From the NCBI RefSeq assembly GCF_001507535.1, contig NZ_LQBN01000001.1:558001-622000 (forward strand): 64,000 nucleotides of DNA, in the 5' to 3' direction. Under the pieces are notes generated by a model. It searched no databases, had not been told where the DNA came from, and saw nothing but the letters and a program-made list of their open reading frames with translations. Positions 28,732 through 36,712 of this stretch are shown here, piece by piece. This DNA comes from Thiomicrospira sp. WB1 (GTDB taxonomy: Bacteria > Pseudomonadota > Gammaproteobacteria > Thiomicrospirales > Thiomicrospiraceae). A program made the translations under genes and the position numbers. The first letter of the stretch is position 1. Every line of letters starts with the position of its first letter.

Positions 28732-29289
28732 ATGTTTAATCTGACTGTTTTATTGTTTATTTTGGTGCCGCTGGCGGAGCTTTATGTGTTGATTGAGGTC
28801 GGCGGTGTGATTGGAGCGCTGCCGACGATCCTGTTGACCGTTTTTACCGCTGTGGTGGGGGTGGCACTGATGCGTCAGCAAGGCGTGAGCACCATGCAGC
28901 GGGCACAGGCCAGTATGGCTCAAGGCCAGCCACCCGCACAGGAAATGATGGAAGGCGTTTTGCTGTTTTTGGGCGGACTCTTTTTACTGATTCCAGGTCT
29001 GATGACGGACTTCCTGGGCTTTTTGCTGCTGATTCCGCCCTTGCGGGCGGTGATGGCGCGTAAGGTGATTGAACAGCGCCGAACTCAATATGCGCAGCAA
29101 AGAGACGGGGTGTTTGAAACCGAGTGGACCCAGAAATCGGAGGACGGGGATCAGATTCTCCATGTCCGAACGCTGGGACGAAGCGAGGGGCGTTCCGGTC
29201 ATGATGAGCGTGTGATTGATGGTGAGGTCACACACGAGTCGTCGGATCAGTCGGACGCCTCGAAAGATGACCGTGGCCGAAACCGATAA
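28732..29289 (+). CDS. fxsA: FxsA family membrane protein
   Basis: 185 residues. The first ~110 form the FxsA domain, with membrane segments LTVLLFILVPLAELYVLI, PTILLTVFTAVVGVALM and GVLLFLGGLFLLIPGLMTDFLGFLLLIPP. The conserved LLIPGLMTDFLG signature is present. The C-terminal ~75 residues are polar and charged. E. coli FxsA, when overproduced, relieves F-plasmid exclusion of phage T7; its native role is unknown. It is divergent from dsbD and convergent with the next gene, 5 bp apart. Confidence 0.9.
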   Translation: MFNLTVLLFILVPLAELYVLIEVGGVIGALPTILLTVFTAVVGVALMRQQGVSTMQRAQASMAQGQPPAQEMMEGVLLFLGGLFLLIPGLMTDFLGFLLLIPPLRAVMARKVIEQRRTQYAQQRDGVFETEWTQKSEDGDQILHVRTLGRSEGRSGHDERVIDGEVTHESSDQSDASKDDRGRNR

Positions 29290-29294
29290 TCGGC

Positions 29295-30164
29295 TTAGAC
29301 GCTCTCGGCTTCGGTGTCTTCGTTGATTTCTTCCAGTAACGCCGTGTAGCCTTCTTTAAAACTGGGGTATTTAAACGTGTAGCCAGTGGCGCGGATTTTG
29401 GCGTTGGAGAGGCGTTTGTTGCCACGTTGAGCCCGGCTGTTTTCGGTGGGCTCATTGTGCTCCACGACCGAGGCAGACAGCTGTTCGGCCAGCCATTCAT
29501 ACACATCACAAATCAATGTGGGCTCATTGTCGACGCCAATGTAAACCGGCTCGAGCGGGTCGACGGTGAGCAGGTGCGCCAAAACTCCCACGGCGTCTTC
29601 AGTATGAATGCGGTTGCTGTAGACGTCTTCCATGCAGTGTGCATGCCCTTTCAAAACCATGTCGATCAGATAGGTGCGTCCAGGGCCATAGATGCCGCCA
29701 AAGCGCACCACTGTTCCCGGGAAAGGGGCGTTTAAAGCCAGTTCTTCCGCTTCCAATAAACGGCGACTGGCAAAGTTTTTGCCTTCGGTCGGGCTGTCTT
29801 CGGTGACGGTTTCGCCATTGTTTTGGGTGAACACGGAGGAGCTGGAAATGAAAAACAGGCGTTTGATTTGGTCGGAGAAGCCTTGTGTTTCCAGTGCTTT
29901 GATCACATTGCGAAGGCCGAGGACGTAAGCGCGATAATAGCCGATGTCATTGAAAGCCCCGGCGGACACAATGTAATACACATAATCAAAGGGACCCGGC
30001 AAGTCAGGCAACGGCGCGAACAGATCGGCTTCAATGGGCTGGATGTCCGATGGCACTTTGCCGGCAGAGCGTCGAATGCCAAATACGTCATGTCCTTGCT
30101 TGGAAAGTTGCTTGCCCAAGCGGCAACCAATGTCGCCACAACCTGCGATCAGAATGCGTGCCAT
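29295..30164 (-). CDS. NAD(P)-binding SDR protein (YeeZ-like)
   Basis: 289 residues from MARILIAGCGDIGCRLG. An N-terminal dinucleotide-binding Gly motif (GCGDIGCRLGKQL) identifies an extended-SDR fold, as in the YeeZ-type epimerase/dehydratase-like proteins. Later segments SSSSVFTQNNGE, VVRFGGIYGPGR and NRIHTEDAVGVLAHLL fit. The catalytic YxxxK of true epimerases is not obvious, so the substrate and even the reaction are unknown. The start is supported by AGGAG at ~10 bp; further upstream in-frame codons lie in AT-rich non-coding DNA. Cytoplasmic. Confidence 0.82.
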   Translation of the reverse strand: MARILIAGCGDIGCRLGKQLSKQGHDVFGIRRSAGKVPSDIQPIEADLFAPLPDLPGPFDYVYYIVSAGAFNDIGYYRAYVLGLRNVIKALETQGFSDQIKRLFFISSSSVFTQNNGETVTEDSPTEGKNFASRRLLEAEELALNAPFPGTVVRFGGIYGPGRTYLIDMVLKGHAHCMEDVYSNRIHTEDAVGVLAHLLTVDPLEPVYIGVDNEPTLICDVYEWLAEQLSASVVEHNEPTENSRAQRGNKRLSNAKIRATGYTFKYPSFKEGYTALLEEINEDTEAESV

Positions 30165-30296
30165 AGACCTGTGTGCTCCTCTTAATCGGTCATTTGTCTG
30201 GCATCCTATCACAAACAAATTGCACAGAATAAGAAAAGTTTGAAAAATACATGTATTGCTTCTGTATATGTATTGGTTAAGGAGGGCAGAGATGTG

Positions 30297-30320
30297 TTTT
30301 TGACCAGGCCTGGTCAAAAA
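30297..30320. repeat. Dispersed palindrome, copy 6, extended to 24 bp
   Basis: The core 30303-30314 is the perfect ACCAGGCCTGGT. Here the symmetry continues to T5-GACCAGGCCTGGTC-A5, a perfect 24-bp palindrome and the best copy in the window. It lies just beyond the FadL-gene terminator. Confidence 0.96.
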
Positions 30321-30325
30321 GGCAT

Positions 30326-30360
30326 AAAAAAACCGCCAGCCGCAAACGCGGGTGACGGTT
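30326..30360 (-). terminator. Rho-independent terminator of the FadL-like gene
   Basis: A 13-bp stem with two mismatches (arms 30331-30343 and 30348-30360, loop AAAC), followed on the minus strand by a T-run. Confidence 0.88.
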
Positions 30361-30386
30361 TGGTTAGGATGTTCTAAGCGTACAAC

Positions 30387-31724
30387 TTAAAAGTTCATGC
30401 GCAGAGACAACGTGTACCCAATTTGAGAGTGGGTTACTTCGTGTTCGGTGCTGTCTACTGGATTTCCATCATAACTTCCGTCTGACATCATGTCAGAAAT
30501 GGTACCGGTGTTAACCTTTTTGTTAACCTCGGCGGCATAAACAATGGCAGCGTCAAGCGCTAGGTTTTTGGTAATGTTATAACCGCCACCAAAGGTAAAG
30601 TGTTGTTCAACCACAGCTGGGAAAAAGTGATTGTTGAAAAGGTTGACTGCTTGGTTTTGATAGGCGGTCATCGGGTTGTTGTCACTCATGACATCAATAG
30701 GGTCTTCGGCATAGTTGTAACCAACACCGAGCCAGTAGTTGTTTGCTGTGTATTTGAAACCAGCTCCGAATACATTTTGGTCATCCCAATTAAAATCCTT
30801 GTATCCGTTGGCGTCACTCCATTTAATCTGTTTTGCGTCAGCCGTGAACATCATGTTGCCCATTGTGTAAGCGGCACCGATTTTAATTTCCGCGGGTTGC
30901 TCAAGATTGTCCGAGGTGATTGTATTCGTTTGTGGGCGCGCGTTGCATCCAGTTGGACCAACGCCAAAACCACACGCCGCACCGGTGATTTGATCGTCAT
31001 ATTCCATATCAATAGCAGATTGGTAAGCCAAAGCAACGGTAAATTCAGGTGTAATGTCAAAATGACCACCGATGTTAAACCCATATCCCAGGTCAGAAGA
31101 CATGCCGTTACCAAAATTAGAAACTTGGTCATCTGTTGGGTCCATAGGTGTGCCGTTGTTGTTACGGGAATGATAGTTAATGTCTAATGCGCCGTATTGG
31201 ATCACAGGAGCAAAACCAATCCCCCAGTTCTCGTTGTTGTAGGCGAGAGAAGGCGCGAATTTCATTAACTGAAGATTGCTATACCCGTTGAACAACCCGG
31301 TACCGTCCATTTCTCCGCCATTATCTCGGTAGTCTGTCCCCATCCCTGCGGAGCCGAAGATGCCGAGGCCAAATGTCCAGTTGTCATTAAGGCGTGTTGA
31401 GAGAGAGACCTCAGGAATGATGTTTGTATCAGCCTCACTGGTTTGTGATGCTGTTTGACCCGGCATTGAAGCGACATTGGTTTCGGCTTTCACATCCGGT
31501 TTAAACAAAGTCCCGCCAATGGCAAACTCGGTGCCTTGGCCTTTGCCGAGCAGAGAAGGGTTGGTCAGGGCGTTTTCGGAGCCGAAGAAAGCGGCGGTGC
31601 CAGTGCCGCCCAGTGCGCGTGACTGTGCGCCCAGACCGATCAGGTTGTCACCGTTGGTTGCCAGAACAGGGGTTGAAACCATGGCTGTGGTGGCCACAGC
31701 GAGTGCGATTCTTGTTAACTTCAT
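30387..31724 (-). CDS. FadL/TodX-family outer-membrane porin (OMPP1)
   Basis: 445 residues with a signal peptide (MKLTRIALAVATTAMVSTPVLA), then the FadL hatch region TNGDNLIGLGAQSRALGGTGTAAFFGSENALTNP. A long beta-barrel with alternating strands ends in the outer-membrane signature SLRMNF with terminal Phe. FadL relatives carry long-chain fatty acids or other hydrophobic compounds across the outer membrane; the substrate here is unknown. The ~620-bp region upstream holds an FNR-like box and two copies of a 16-bp element also found before the RND efflux operon, hinting at shared control. A solid terminator follows. Confidence 0.9.
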   Translation of the reverse strand: MKLTRIALAVATTAMVSTPVLATNGDNLIGLGAQSRALGGTGTAAFFGSENALTNPSLLGKGQGTEFAIGGTLFKPDVKAETNVASMPGQTASQTSEADTNIIPEVSLSTRLNDNWTFGLGIFGSAGMGTDYRDNGGEMDGTGLFNGYSNLQLMKFAPSLAYNNENWGIGFAPVIQYGALDINYHSRNNNGTPMDPTDDQVSNFGNGMSSDLGYGFNIGGHFDITPEFTVALAYQSAIDMEYDDQITGAACGFGVGPTGCNARPQTNTITSDNLEQPAEIKIGAAYTMGNMMFTADAKQIKWSDANGYKDFNWDDQNVFGAGFKYTANNYWLGVGYNYAEDPIDVMSDNNPMTAYQNQAVNLFNNHFFPAVVEQHFTFGGGYNITKNLALDAAIVYAAEVNKKVNTGTISDMMSDGSYDGNPVDSTEHEVTHSQIGYTLSLRMNF

Positions 31725-31812
31725 GCGTTCATTCTCTCTTGTTGTTGTGATCAGGTTGGTTTTCCTGGGTTGTGTGCAGCATGCGCCACAACCTTTTCAG
31801 AAAACACTATGC

Positions 31813-31828
31813 ATAAGCGTTTTCTGAT
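31813..31828 (-). promoter_or_regulatory. 16-bp element, copy 1 (fadL side)
   Basis: The minus strand reads ATCAGAAAACGCTTAT. An oppositely oriented half, TCAGAAAACACTAT (31797-31810), adjoins it, making a rough inverted repeat about a TATGCATA centre. ~90 bp upstream of the FadL start. Confidence 0.55.
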
Positions 31829-31899
31829 TTAATAATCAAAAAAATTTTATGATTGATTAGTGGGATTAATTCGTACGGGACTGGGGATGTGTTCGAAAT

Positions 31900-31913
31900 T
31901 TGATCCAAGTCAA
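31900..31913. promoter_or_regulatory. FNR/Anr-type box, TTGATCCAAGTCAA
   Basis: One mismatch to TTGAT-N4-ATCAA, 182 bp upstream of the FadL-like gene. The same TTGAT-N4-GTCAA form recurs before the DUF302 gene. Confidence 0.5.
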
Positions 31914-31944
31914 AAAATAACTTAAGTTCTTGATATTAAATATA

Positions 31945-31960
31945 ATAAGCGTTTTCTAAT
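31945..31960 (-). promoter_or_regulatory. 16-bp element, copy 2 (fadL side)
   Basis: The minus strand reads ATTAGAAAACGCTTAT. A shorter similar stretch, ATAGAACACTTAT, directly adjoins it at 31961-31973. Confidence 0.55.
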
Positions 31961-32068
31961 ATAAGTGTTCTATGAAATAAGGAATTGTCTTTATTGAAGT
32001 CAAAACTTTTTTATAACTAAGCAGAGTTTTTTTATTAAGAGTTTCTAATATTATTAAATACTGTACTT

Positions 32069-32096
32069 GGTGAGCGGTGAGCGGTGAGCGGTGAGC
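32069..32096. repeat. Heptamer tandem repeat (GGTGAGC)4
   Basis: Four exact tandem copies of GGTGAGC in non-coding DNA, 17 bp before a palindrome copy. Confidence 0.9.
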
Positions 32097-32112
32097 AATG
32101 AATGCAAACATT

Positions 32113-32124
32113 ACCAGGCCTGGT
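32113..32124. repeat. Dispersed palindrome ACCAGGCCTGGT, copy 7
   Basis: Perfect copy in the non-coding region downstream of the DUF302 gene; right flank gaaaag. Confidence 0.95.
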
Positions 32125-32347
32125 GAAAAGGCAAGCAGATTGGCGTTTGAGTGTCGTCCTGGTTCAAAGTGTCTCCGGTAGGCCTTATGCCAAGGCTTTT
32201 GTCATTCTTAGGCTTTTTCTTCGCCCGTGAAAGGTCTGAAAGATCATTATTTTCGCAGGAATGCTGGTGAGGGCAGTGGGGGAAGCGGGGCGTTTGAAGG
32301 CGATGCTCTAGATCAGAGGGGCGAGGTTTAGACATTCATTCGTGCAC

Positions 32348-32372
32348 AAAAAAACCCGCGCAAGGCGGGTTT
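32348..32372 (-). terminator. Rho-independent terminator of the DUF302 gene
   Basis: Stem AAACCCGC / GCGGGTTT with a 5-nt loop, and a T-run on the minus strand. Confidence 0.92.
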
Positions 32373-32396
32373 CTAATCAGAGGATCGGGAGGGAGC

Positions 32397-32966
32397 TTAC
32401 CAAGCGCCGGAAGCACCTTTTTCCATCATTTTCCAAACCGTGTTACGCACATGCATGGTTTCTTCTTTCAGTTCTGGTGGCAGTTTTTTGCCCATTTTGA
32501 CCATCATGTCCATGTTCATGCTGTAGAGATGCAGACCATCTTCTTCTTCAACGATGGTGATACGACAAGGCAGGAAACCACCCATCGCCGGTGAAAAGTC
32601 GATCATTTTACGAGCGGTTTCAGGGTTACAGAAAGACATAACGTGAATGCGCTTGGATTCGATGCCGCGGGCTTTCAGTTCTTCGGACAGGGGCAGTACG
32701 CCGACGTTCATCAGACCGGTGCCCATGGCTGCATTATTGATGGCGTCAACCACGTCAACGAATTCAACGCCTTCTTCTACTTTCATTTCCCACATGGTGG
32801 CGTCGGCGATATCGCCTTCGGCTTCAACCCATTTGTCCCAGACTTCGAAAAAAGTATCGCTCGCGCCGTCATTCAGGTTGCCCATGGCGTTGATGGTGCC
32901 ACACCCGGAAAGCAGGGCGATGCTGCCGGCCACAAAAGCGGTTTTGAACAGTGTCATCAGTTTCAT
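32397..32966 (-). CDS. DUF302 lipoprotein
   Basis: 189 residues from MKLMTLFKTAF, with a lipoprotein signal ending LLSGC (lipidated Cys ~20). A DUF302 domain occupies most of the mature protein (RIHVMSFCNPETARKMIDFSPAMGGFLPCRITIVEEEDGLHLYSMN). DUF302 proteins are small periplasmic or soluble proteins, common in sulfur oxidisers, with no settled biochemical role. Start ATG 32966 is chosen because GGAGAA lies 9 bp upstream; the ATG at 32981 overlaps that site. Upstream are an FNR-like box and a strong hairpin, so oxygen- or redox-linked control is plausible. Confidence 0.85.
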   Translation of the reverse strand: MKLMTLFKTAFVAGSIALLSGCGTINAMGNLNDGASDTFFEVWDKWVEAEGDIADATMWEMKVEEGVEFVDVVDAINNAAMGTGLMNVGVLPLSEELKARGIESKRIHVMSFCNPETARKMIDFSPAMGGFLPCRITIVEEEDGLHLYSMNMDMMVKMGKKLPPELKEETMHVRNTVWKMMEKGASGAW

Positions 32967-32998
32967 TGAGTCGTTCTCCATTGGTTTGCGTTCGTTCT

Positions 32999-33031
32999 CA
33001 CTTGCCCACAACCGGATGGCTGTGGCAAGTG
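32999..33031 (-). promoter_or_regulatory. Inverted repeat in the DUF302 gene leader
   Basis: Perfect 8-bp arms CACTTGCC / GGCAAGTG (32999-33006, 33024-33031), extended by ACA/TGT after a one-base bulge. It lies between the FNR-like box and the ribosome site. Operator or 5' UTR hairpin. Confidence 0.55.
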
Positions 33032-33035
33032 TTTT

Positions 33036-33049
33036 TTGATGTAAGTCAA
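33036..33049. promoter_or_regulatory. FNR/Anr-type box, TTGATGTAAGTCAA
   Basis: One mismatch to TTGAT-N4-ATCAA, centred ~77 bp upstream of the DUF302 start. Confidence 0.55.
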
Positions 33050-33181
33050 TTTTCAGAACCAAGATTACTCGGGTGCCGAATGGGGCGAAAATCAAATTTT
33101 TTGTCGGCAAAATAACTTTCTTTTATGGACATAACGACTTGCTAATATTAAGAGATAACGAAACCCTGAAATAAGTGTCTG

Positions 33182-34318
33182 CTAAATTAGTTGAAAGCCT
33201 AGTTCTATCAATAGCTTATTTAAATTTTTATCGGGTGTTTTTGCCACTCGGTGTTGTGACCACTCTCGCCGCACCGGGTAGTGTCGACGGTAATATTCAT
33301 ATTTTTTATGCGTGCCCTGAATCTCTTTGGCCCGTATGGCCTGATCGTCGTCCAAAGGGTTGTAACATTGCTTCAAAAGCTGCCATAGCGTCTTCGCTAA
33401 TTGAGGAGCGGGTTCAATTTGAAGCGGTGCGGGAGGGAGGGGTAATTCTGCCTGCCAATGTTGCTGCGGGGGGATTTGCCAGTGCTGGCAAAGCTGTTCG
33501 TATACCATCTCACTGCCCTTAATTTTAGCGTCCAGGGCATGACCCGCGATGTGAGGGGTGGCAAGGGTGGCTTTCTGATAGAGGTCAGCCCGGATTTCCG
33601 GTTCATTTTCCCAGCAATCAATGAGATTTTCGTTCATGGGCGCCGTCACCCAGGCCGCTTCATCCACAATGCCACCGCGTGCGGCATTGATGAGCACCTG
33701 GTTCGGACTGAGCCTTGCCAGATGCGAATGCGCCAGCAGATGATACGTTGGCCATTTTCCTTCATGGGATAAGGGTGTGTGCAGCGAGATAATGTCCGCT
33801 TTCAGTGCTTCGTCCAGTTCACAGAAGCCGTCTGAGCCTTCGCGCGCGGCACGAGGCGGGTCATTTAAAAGGCAGGTCAGACCGACGGCTTCGGCCAGTG
33901 TCTGCAGGCGTTTGCCGACGTGCCCGACGCCAATGATGCCGAGTGTTAGCCTGGTCAGGTTCCACTCATTTTGTGCCGCGAGGCGAATAATGTTGGTTAA
34001 AACGTATTCGGCGACGGAGTTGGCGTTGCAGCCCTGTGAAGAATAGAAGGGAATGTTCTGTTGTTTTAACCAGGCCTGGTCAATGTGGTCCAGGCCGACC
34101 ACGGTGGAGCCGACAAAGCTAACGCCGCTGTCTTGTAGCAGGTCAGCATTGACCTGCGTTCGGGAGCGCACAATTAATGCGTCGGCGTTTGCAACGTCGG
34201 ACGGGCGGATGGCTTTGCCGGGTCGTAATTTGACCTGGCCGAGGTGAGAGAACATTGCTTCGCCGAAGGGAATGGCGTCATCAATGATCAGTGTTCGTTC
34301 TTGCATTGTCTGCTCCAT
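33182..34318 (-). CDS. pdxB: Erythronate-4-phosphate dehydrogenase
   Basis: An NAD-dependent D-2-hydroxyacid dehydrogenase of the DXP-dependent pyridoxal-phosphate pathway, oxidising 4-phosphoerythronate. 378 residues. It has the catalytic-domain SRTQV segment, the family hallmark GCNANSVAEYV, a Rossmann motif GIIGVGHVGKRL, INAARGGIVDE, and the catalytic His in TPHIAGHALDAK. The C-terminal ~90-residue PdxB dimerisation extension is present, which separates it from SerA. A palindrome copy at 34069 encodes DQAW. Stop at 33182; its promoter is in the 91 bp before the divergent hydrolase. Confidence 0.95.
   Translation of the reverse strand: MEQTMQERTLIIDDAIPFGEAMFSHLGQVKLRPGKAIRPSDVANADALIVRSRTQVNADLLQDSGVSFVGSTVVGLDHIDQAWLKQQNIPFYSSQGCNANSVAEYVLTNIIRLAAQNEWNLTRLTLGIIGVGHVGKRLQTLAEAVGLTCLLNDPPRAAREGSDGFCELDEALKADIISLHTPLSHEGKWPTYHLLAHSHLARLSPNQVLINAARGGIVDEAAWVTAPMNENLIDCWENEPEIRADLYQKATLATPHIAGHALDAKIKGSEMVYEQLCQHWQIPPQQHWQAELPLPPAPLQIEPAPQLAKTLWQLLKQCYNPLDDDQAIRAKEIQGTHKKYEYYRRHYPVRREWSQHRVAKTPDKNLNKLLIELGFQLI
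34069..34080. repeat. Dispersed palindrome ACCAGGCCTGGT, copy 8 (intragenic)
   Basis: Perfect copy inside pdxB, encoding DQAW; flanks tttta and caatg. Confidence 0.95.
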
Positions 34319-34442
34319 GGCTCTTTCAATGAGACCATTGTAGCGGTCGAGCGGGTTTCAGGCGACTGTTTGGCAGAGTCTTTCGAATCGAGGCGGGGAC
34401 TCGGGTAAAATGGCCGGCATTACCTCATTGACCATGGAAATT

Positions 34443-35096
34443 ATGCCTGCATCATCCACTAGTCTTGTCATTCCGGGGGAAGTTGGCCCCTTGCAAGCCC
34501 GTCTCACCCGGCCCGGTGCCTCTCGGCTGGCAGAGTCGAGTCCCTCCGTTCATGACACAGCCTGGGTGGTGTTGAGTCATCCGCATCCTCAGTACGGGGG
34601 CACCATGGATAATAAAGTCGTGACCACGCTGGAACGAACGTTCCAGCAGTTGGGTTGGGGAACACTGGCCTACAATTTCCGTGGGGTGCAGGAATCTGCC
34701 GGCGATTATGATGAAGGGCTGGGTGAACAATACGATCTGGCTGCCGTGGTCGAGTGGTTGCGGGCCACCGAATCCGTGTCGCACTTGACCCTGGCCGGGT
34801 TTTCATTTGGCAGTTACATCAGCGTGGCACAGGCCGATGCCTTGAACGCGGATCAATTGTGTACGGTGGCACCACCGGTAAGCCTGTATGATTTGAGTGG
34901 GTTTCATCCCAAGGCGGAGTGGTTGTTGATTCAGGGCGGGCAGGATGAAGTGGTCGACCCCAAGGAAGTGCTGGACTGGGCCCTGGCTCGGGAGCAGGTG
35001 CCGGATCTGGTCTGGCGGGCGCAGGCCAGTCATTTTTTTCATCGCCAGTTGGTCTGGATGAAACAGTTGCTGTTGGGGCATTATGGTTCGCCTTGA
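34443..35096 (+). CDS. Alpha/beta hydrolase (COG2945-type)
   Basis: ~217 residues from MPASSTSLVIPGEVGPLQ. Signature VVLSHPHPQYGGTMDNKVVTTL followed by AYNFRGVQESAGDYDEGLGE is typical of this hydrolase group. A plausible triad is Ser in GFSFGSY, Asp in QGGQDEVVD and His in ASHFFHRQL. No signal peptide; cytoplasmic. The natural substrate is unknown; relatives are listed as esterase- or dipeptidyl-peptidase-like. The start is uncertain: in-frame ATGs at 34410, 34434 and 34443 all lack a strong ribosome site, and the last best fits family length. Confidence 0.8.
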   Translation: MPASSTSLVIPGEVGPLQARLTRPGASRLAESSPSVHDTAWVVLSHPHPQYGGTMDNKVVTTLERTFQQLGWGTLAYNFRGVQESAGDYDEGLGEQYDLAAVVEWLRATESVSHLTLAGFSFGSYISVAQADALNADQLCTVAPPVSLYDLSGFHPKAEWLLIQGGQDEVVDPKEVLDWALAREQVPDLVWRAQASHFFHRQLVWMKQLLLGHYGSP

Positions 35097-35129
35097 TGTC
35101 ACAATGACTAAGCCGGACAGCACTGGCAT

Positions 35130-35145
35130 ATTAGAGAAAACTTAT
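35130..35145 (+). promoter_or_regulatory. 16-bp element, copy 3 (efflux operon)
   Basis: ATTAGAGAAAACTTAT, similar to the elements before the FadL-like gene, 136 bp upstream of the TolC-like start. Confidence 0.45.
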
Positions 35146-35160
35146 TTATAATCCTCGCTT

Positions 35161-35176
35161 ATTAGAAAATGCTTAT
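35161..35176 (+). promoter_or_regulatory. 16-bp element, copy 4 (efflux operon)
   Basis: ATTAGAAAATGCTTAT, one base different from the 31945 copy. It starts exactly 31 bp after copy 3, about three helical turns, so both face the same side of the helix. Confidence 0.55.
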
Positions 35177-35265
35177 ATGCTAATGTGTTTGTCATTTCAG
35201 GGCCTTATCACTAATGTTTGGTGAATAAGGCCCGGGCAGGCCATCCAGGCAAAAAGGATGAAAGT

Positions 35266-36681
35266 ATGAAATCAGTAAACGGCTTACATCGATTTATGCG
35301 CCGACTGTCGCCTGTGGCGATGGCCGTGGGGTTAATCAGTGCTCAGGGCATGGCCAGCGCCAATCCGGTCACGTTGGATTTTGAAGCCTGCGTGGAGACC
35401 GCACTGGGCAAAAACCCGGAGATGACGGTCAGTCAACAACGGATTGTTCAGGCCGAGTCCGCTCTGGCTGAGGCCGAAGCCAGCCGCATGCCTCAGATTA
35501 CTGCTTCCCTGACCGGGACCCGTTCCAATGATGCGATGAATGTGTTTGGCATGAAACTGGGTCAGCGGCAGGCGACATTTGCAGATTTTGGCTTTGCGGA
35601 TTTTGATTCGACTAACCCTAATCTCCTAAGTGTTGAGCCTGACGATTTAAACCATCCTGGTGCGCATAATAATTTCAATAGCCGTTTGGAAGTGAAGCTG
35701 CCGGTTTGGAATGGCGGAAAAATCGGCAGTTATGAAGATCAGGCCCAAGCCATGATCGCCGCAGCGCGCCAGGGTGATGAGGCCACGCAACAGTACCTCA
35801 CCTTTAATGTCTACAAAGCCTATGAAGGCGTGCACACGGCGCGGGCCTTTATTGATGTCGCCAAGCAAGCGATGGAAGCGGCGCAGGCGTATGTGAACAC
35901 CACTGAAAACTTGGTCGAGCAGGGCATTGTGGTGCGCTCCGAGCTGTTGAGTGCCAACGTGCATTTATCAGAGGCGCAAACGCATTATGAGCAGGCGTTG
36001 ATGGAAGAGCAGATTGCGCTGGACAATCTGAAAATGCTGATGGCCATGGATGAAAACGCGCAGATTGAGATTGGGGCGCGTCAGGATATTACATTGCCGG
36101 AGCACACACCGGATTCATTGAGCCAGCAGGCCATGACCGCCAATCCGCAACTGGAAGCGTTGCGCGCGCAGACCGAAGCCAAACGAGCGGCCATTGCCGC
36201 CAGTGAAGCCGACAAATACCCAAGCTTTAATCTGATGGCGCGCGGGGATGCCAATGATGAAAACCTTGGTTTTGACAGCACCTCCTACACCGTGGCCGGG
36301 GTGGTTTCTTGGAAGCTGACCGATTTTGGCGTGACCAGCAATCGGGTCAGCCGCGCGCGCGCGGAAGCCGAAGAGGCCAAGGCGGCACTGCAATCCAAAA
36401 CCAATCAAACCCGTTTGGCCGTGCGCAAAGCCTGGCGCATGCTCAAAGTGGCTGAAAAACGCGTGGTATCCAATGAGTTGGCCGTGGCCCAGGCCGAAGA
36501 GGCCCAACGTTTGATTATGAAACGCTACAAGGGCGGCATTGCCACCATGACCGAAGTGCTGGCCAATCAGGCGCAGCTGGATAAGGCGCGTGCCGATCTG
36601 GTCAAATCTCAATACGAAAAGAACATTCAAAAAGCCAAGCTGCGTTTGGAAACCGGCGCAATGAGCTTGGCTCAGCTTTAA
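35266..36681 (+). CDS. TolC-family outer-membrane efflux protein
   Basis: ~471 residues from MKSVNGLHRF (AAAAGGATG upstream). Signal peptide ends near GMASA. Two repeated long-helix regions of the OEP family follow (LDFEACVETALGKNPEMTVSQQRI and, in the second half, RAEAEEAKAALQSKTNQTRLAVRKAW), with coiled-coil heptads and the YKGGIATMTEVLANQAQLDKARADLVKSQ end. It would form the trimeric channel through the outer membrane. First gene of the efflux operon; the membrane-fusion lipoprotein starts 31 bp later. Preceded by two 16-bp elements. Confidence 0.93.
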   Translation: MKSVNGLHRFMRRLSPVAMAVGLISAQGMASANPVTLDFEACVETALGKNPEMTVSQQRIVQAESALAEAEASRMPQITASLTGTRSNDAMNVFGMKLGQRQATFADFGFADFDSTNPNLLSVEPDDLNHPGAHNNFNSRLEVKLPVWNGGKIGSYEDQAQAMIAAARQGDEATQQYLTFNVYKAYEGVHTARAFIDVAKQAMEAAQAYVNTTENLVEQGIVVRSELLSANVHLSEAQTHYEQALMEEQIALDNLKMLMAMDENAQIEIGARQDITLPEHTPDSLSQQAMTANPQLEALRAQTEAKRAAIAASEADKYPSFNLMARGDANDENLGFDSTSYTVAGVVSWKLTDFGVTSNRVSRARAEAEEAKAALQSKTNQTRLAVRKAWRMLKVAEKRVVSNELAVAQAEEAQRLIMKRYKGGIATMTEVLANQAQLDKARADLVKSQYEKNIQKAKLRLETGAMSLAQL

Positions 36682-36712
36682 TCAATTCAACCAATCAAAT
36701 CAGGTGAGTCGG

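Larger units (their letters stand above)
31725..32347. other. AT-rich intergenic region upstream of the FadL-like gene
   Basis: No convincing gene. It contains the 16-bp elements, an FNR-like box, a heptamer tandem repeat and a palindrome copy, each listed separately. It is markedly more AT-rich than its surroundings between about 31830 and 32065. Confidence 0.75.

Noticed and set aside
32111-32335. 74-codon minus-strand frame beginning MSKPRPSDLEHRLQ
   Set aside because: No ribosome site, no recognisable composition, starts just after a terminator and ends across a palindrome copy; most likely chance.
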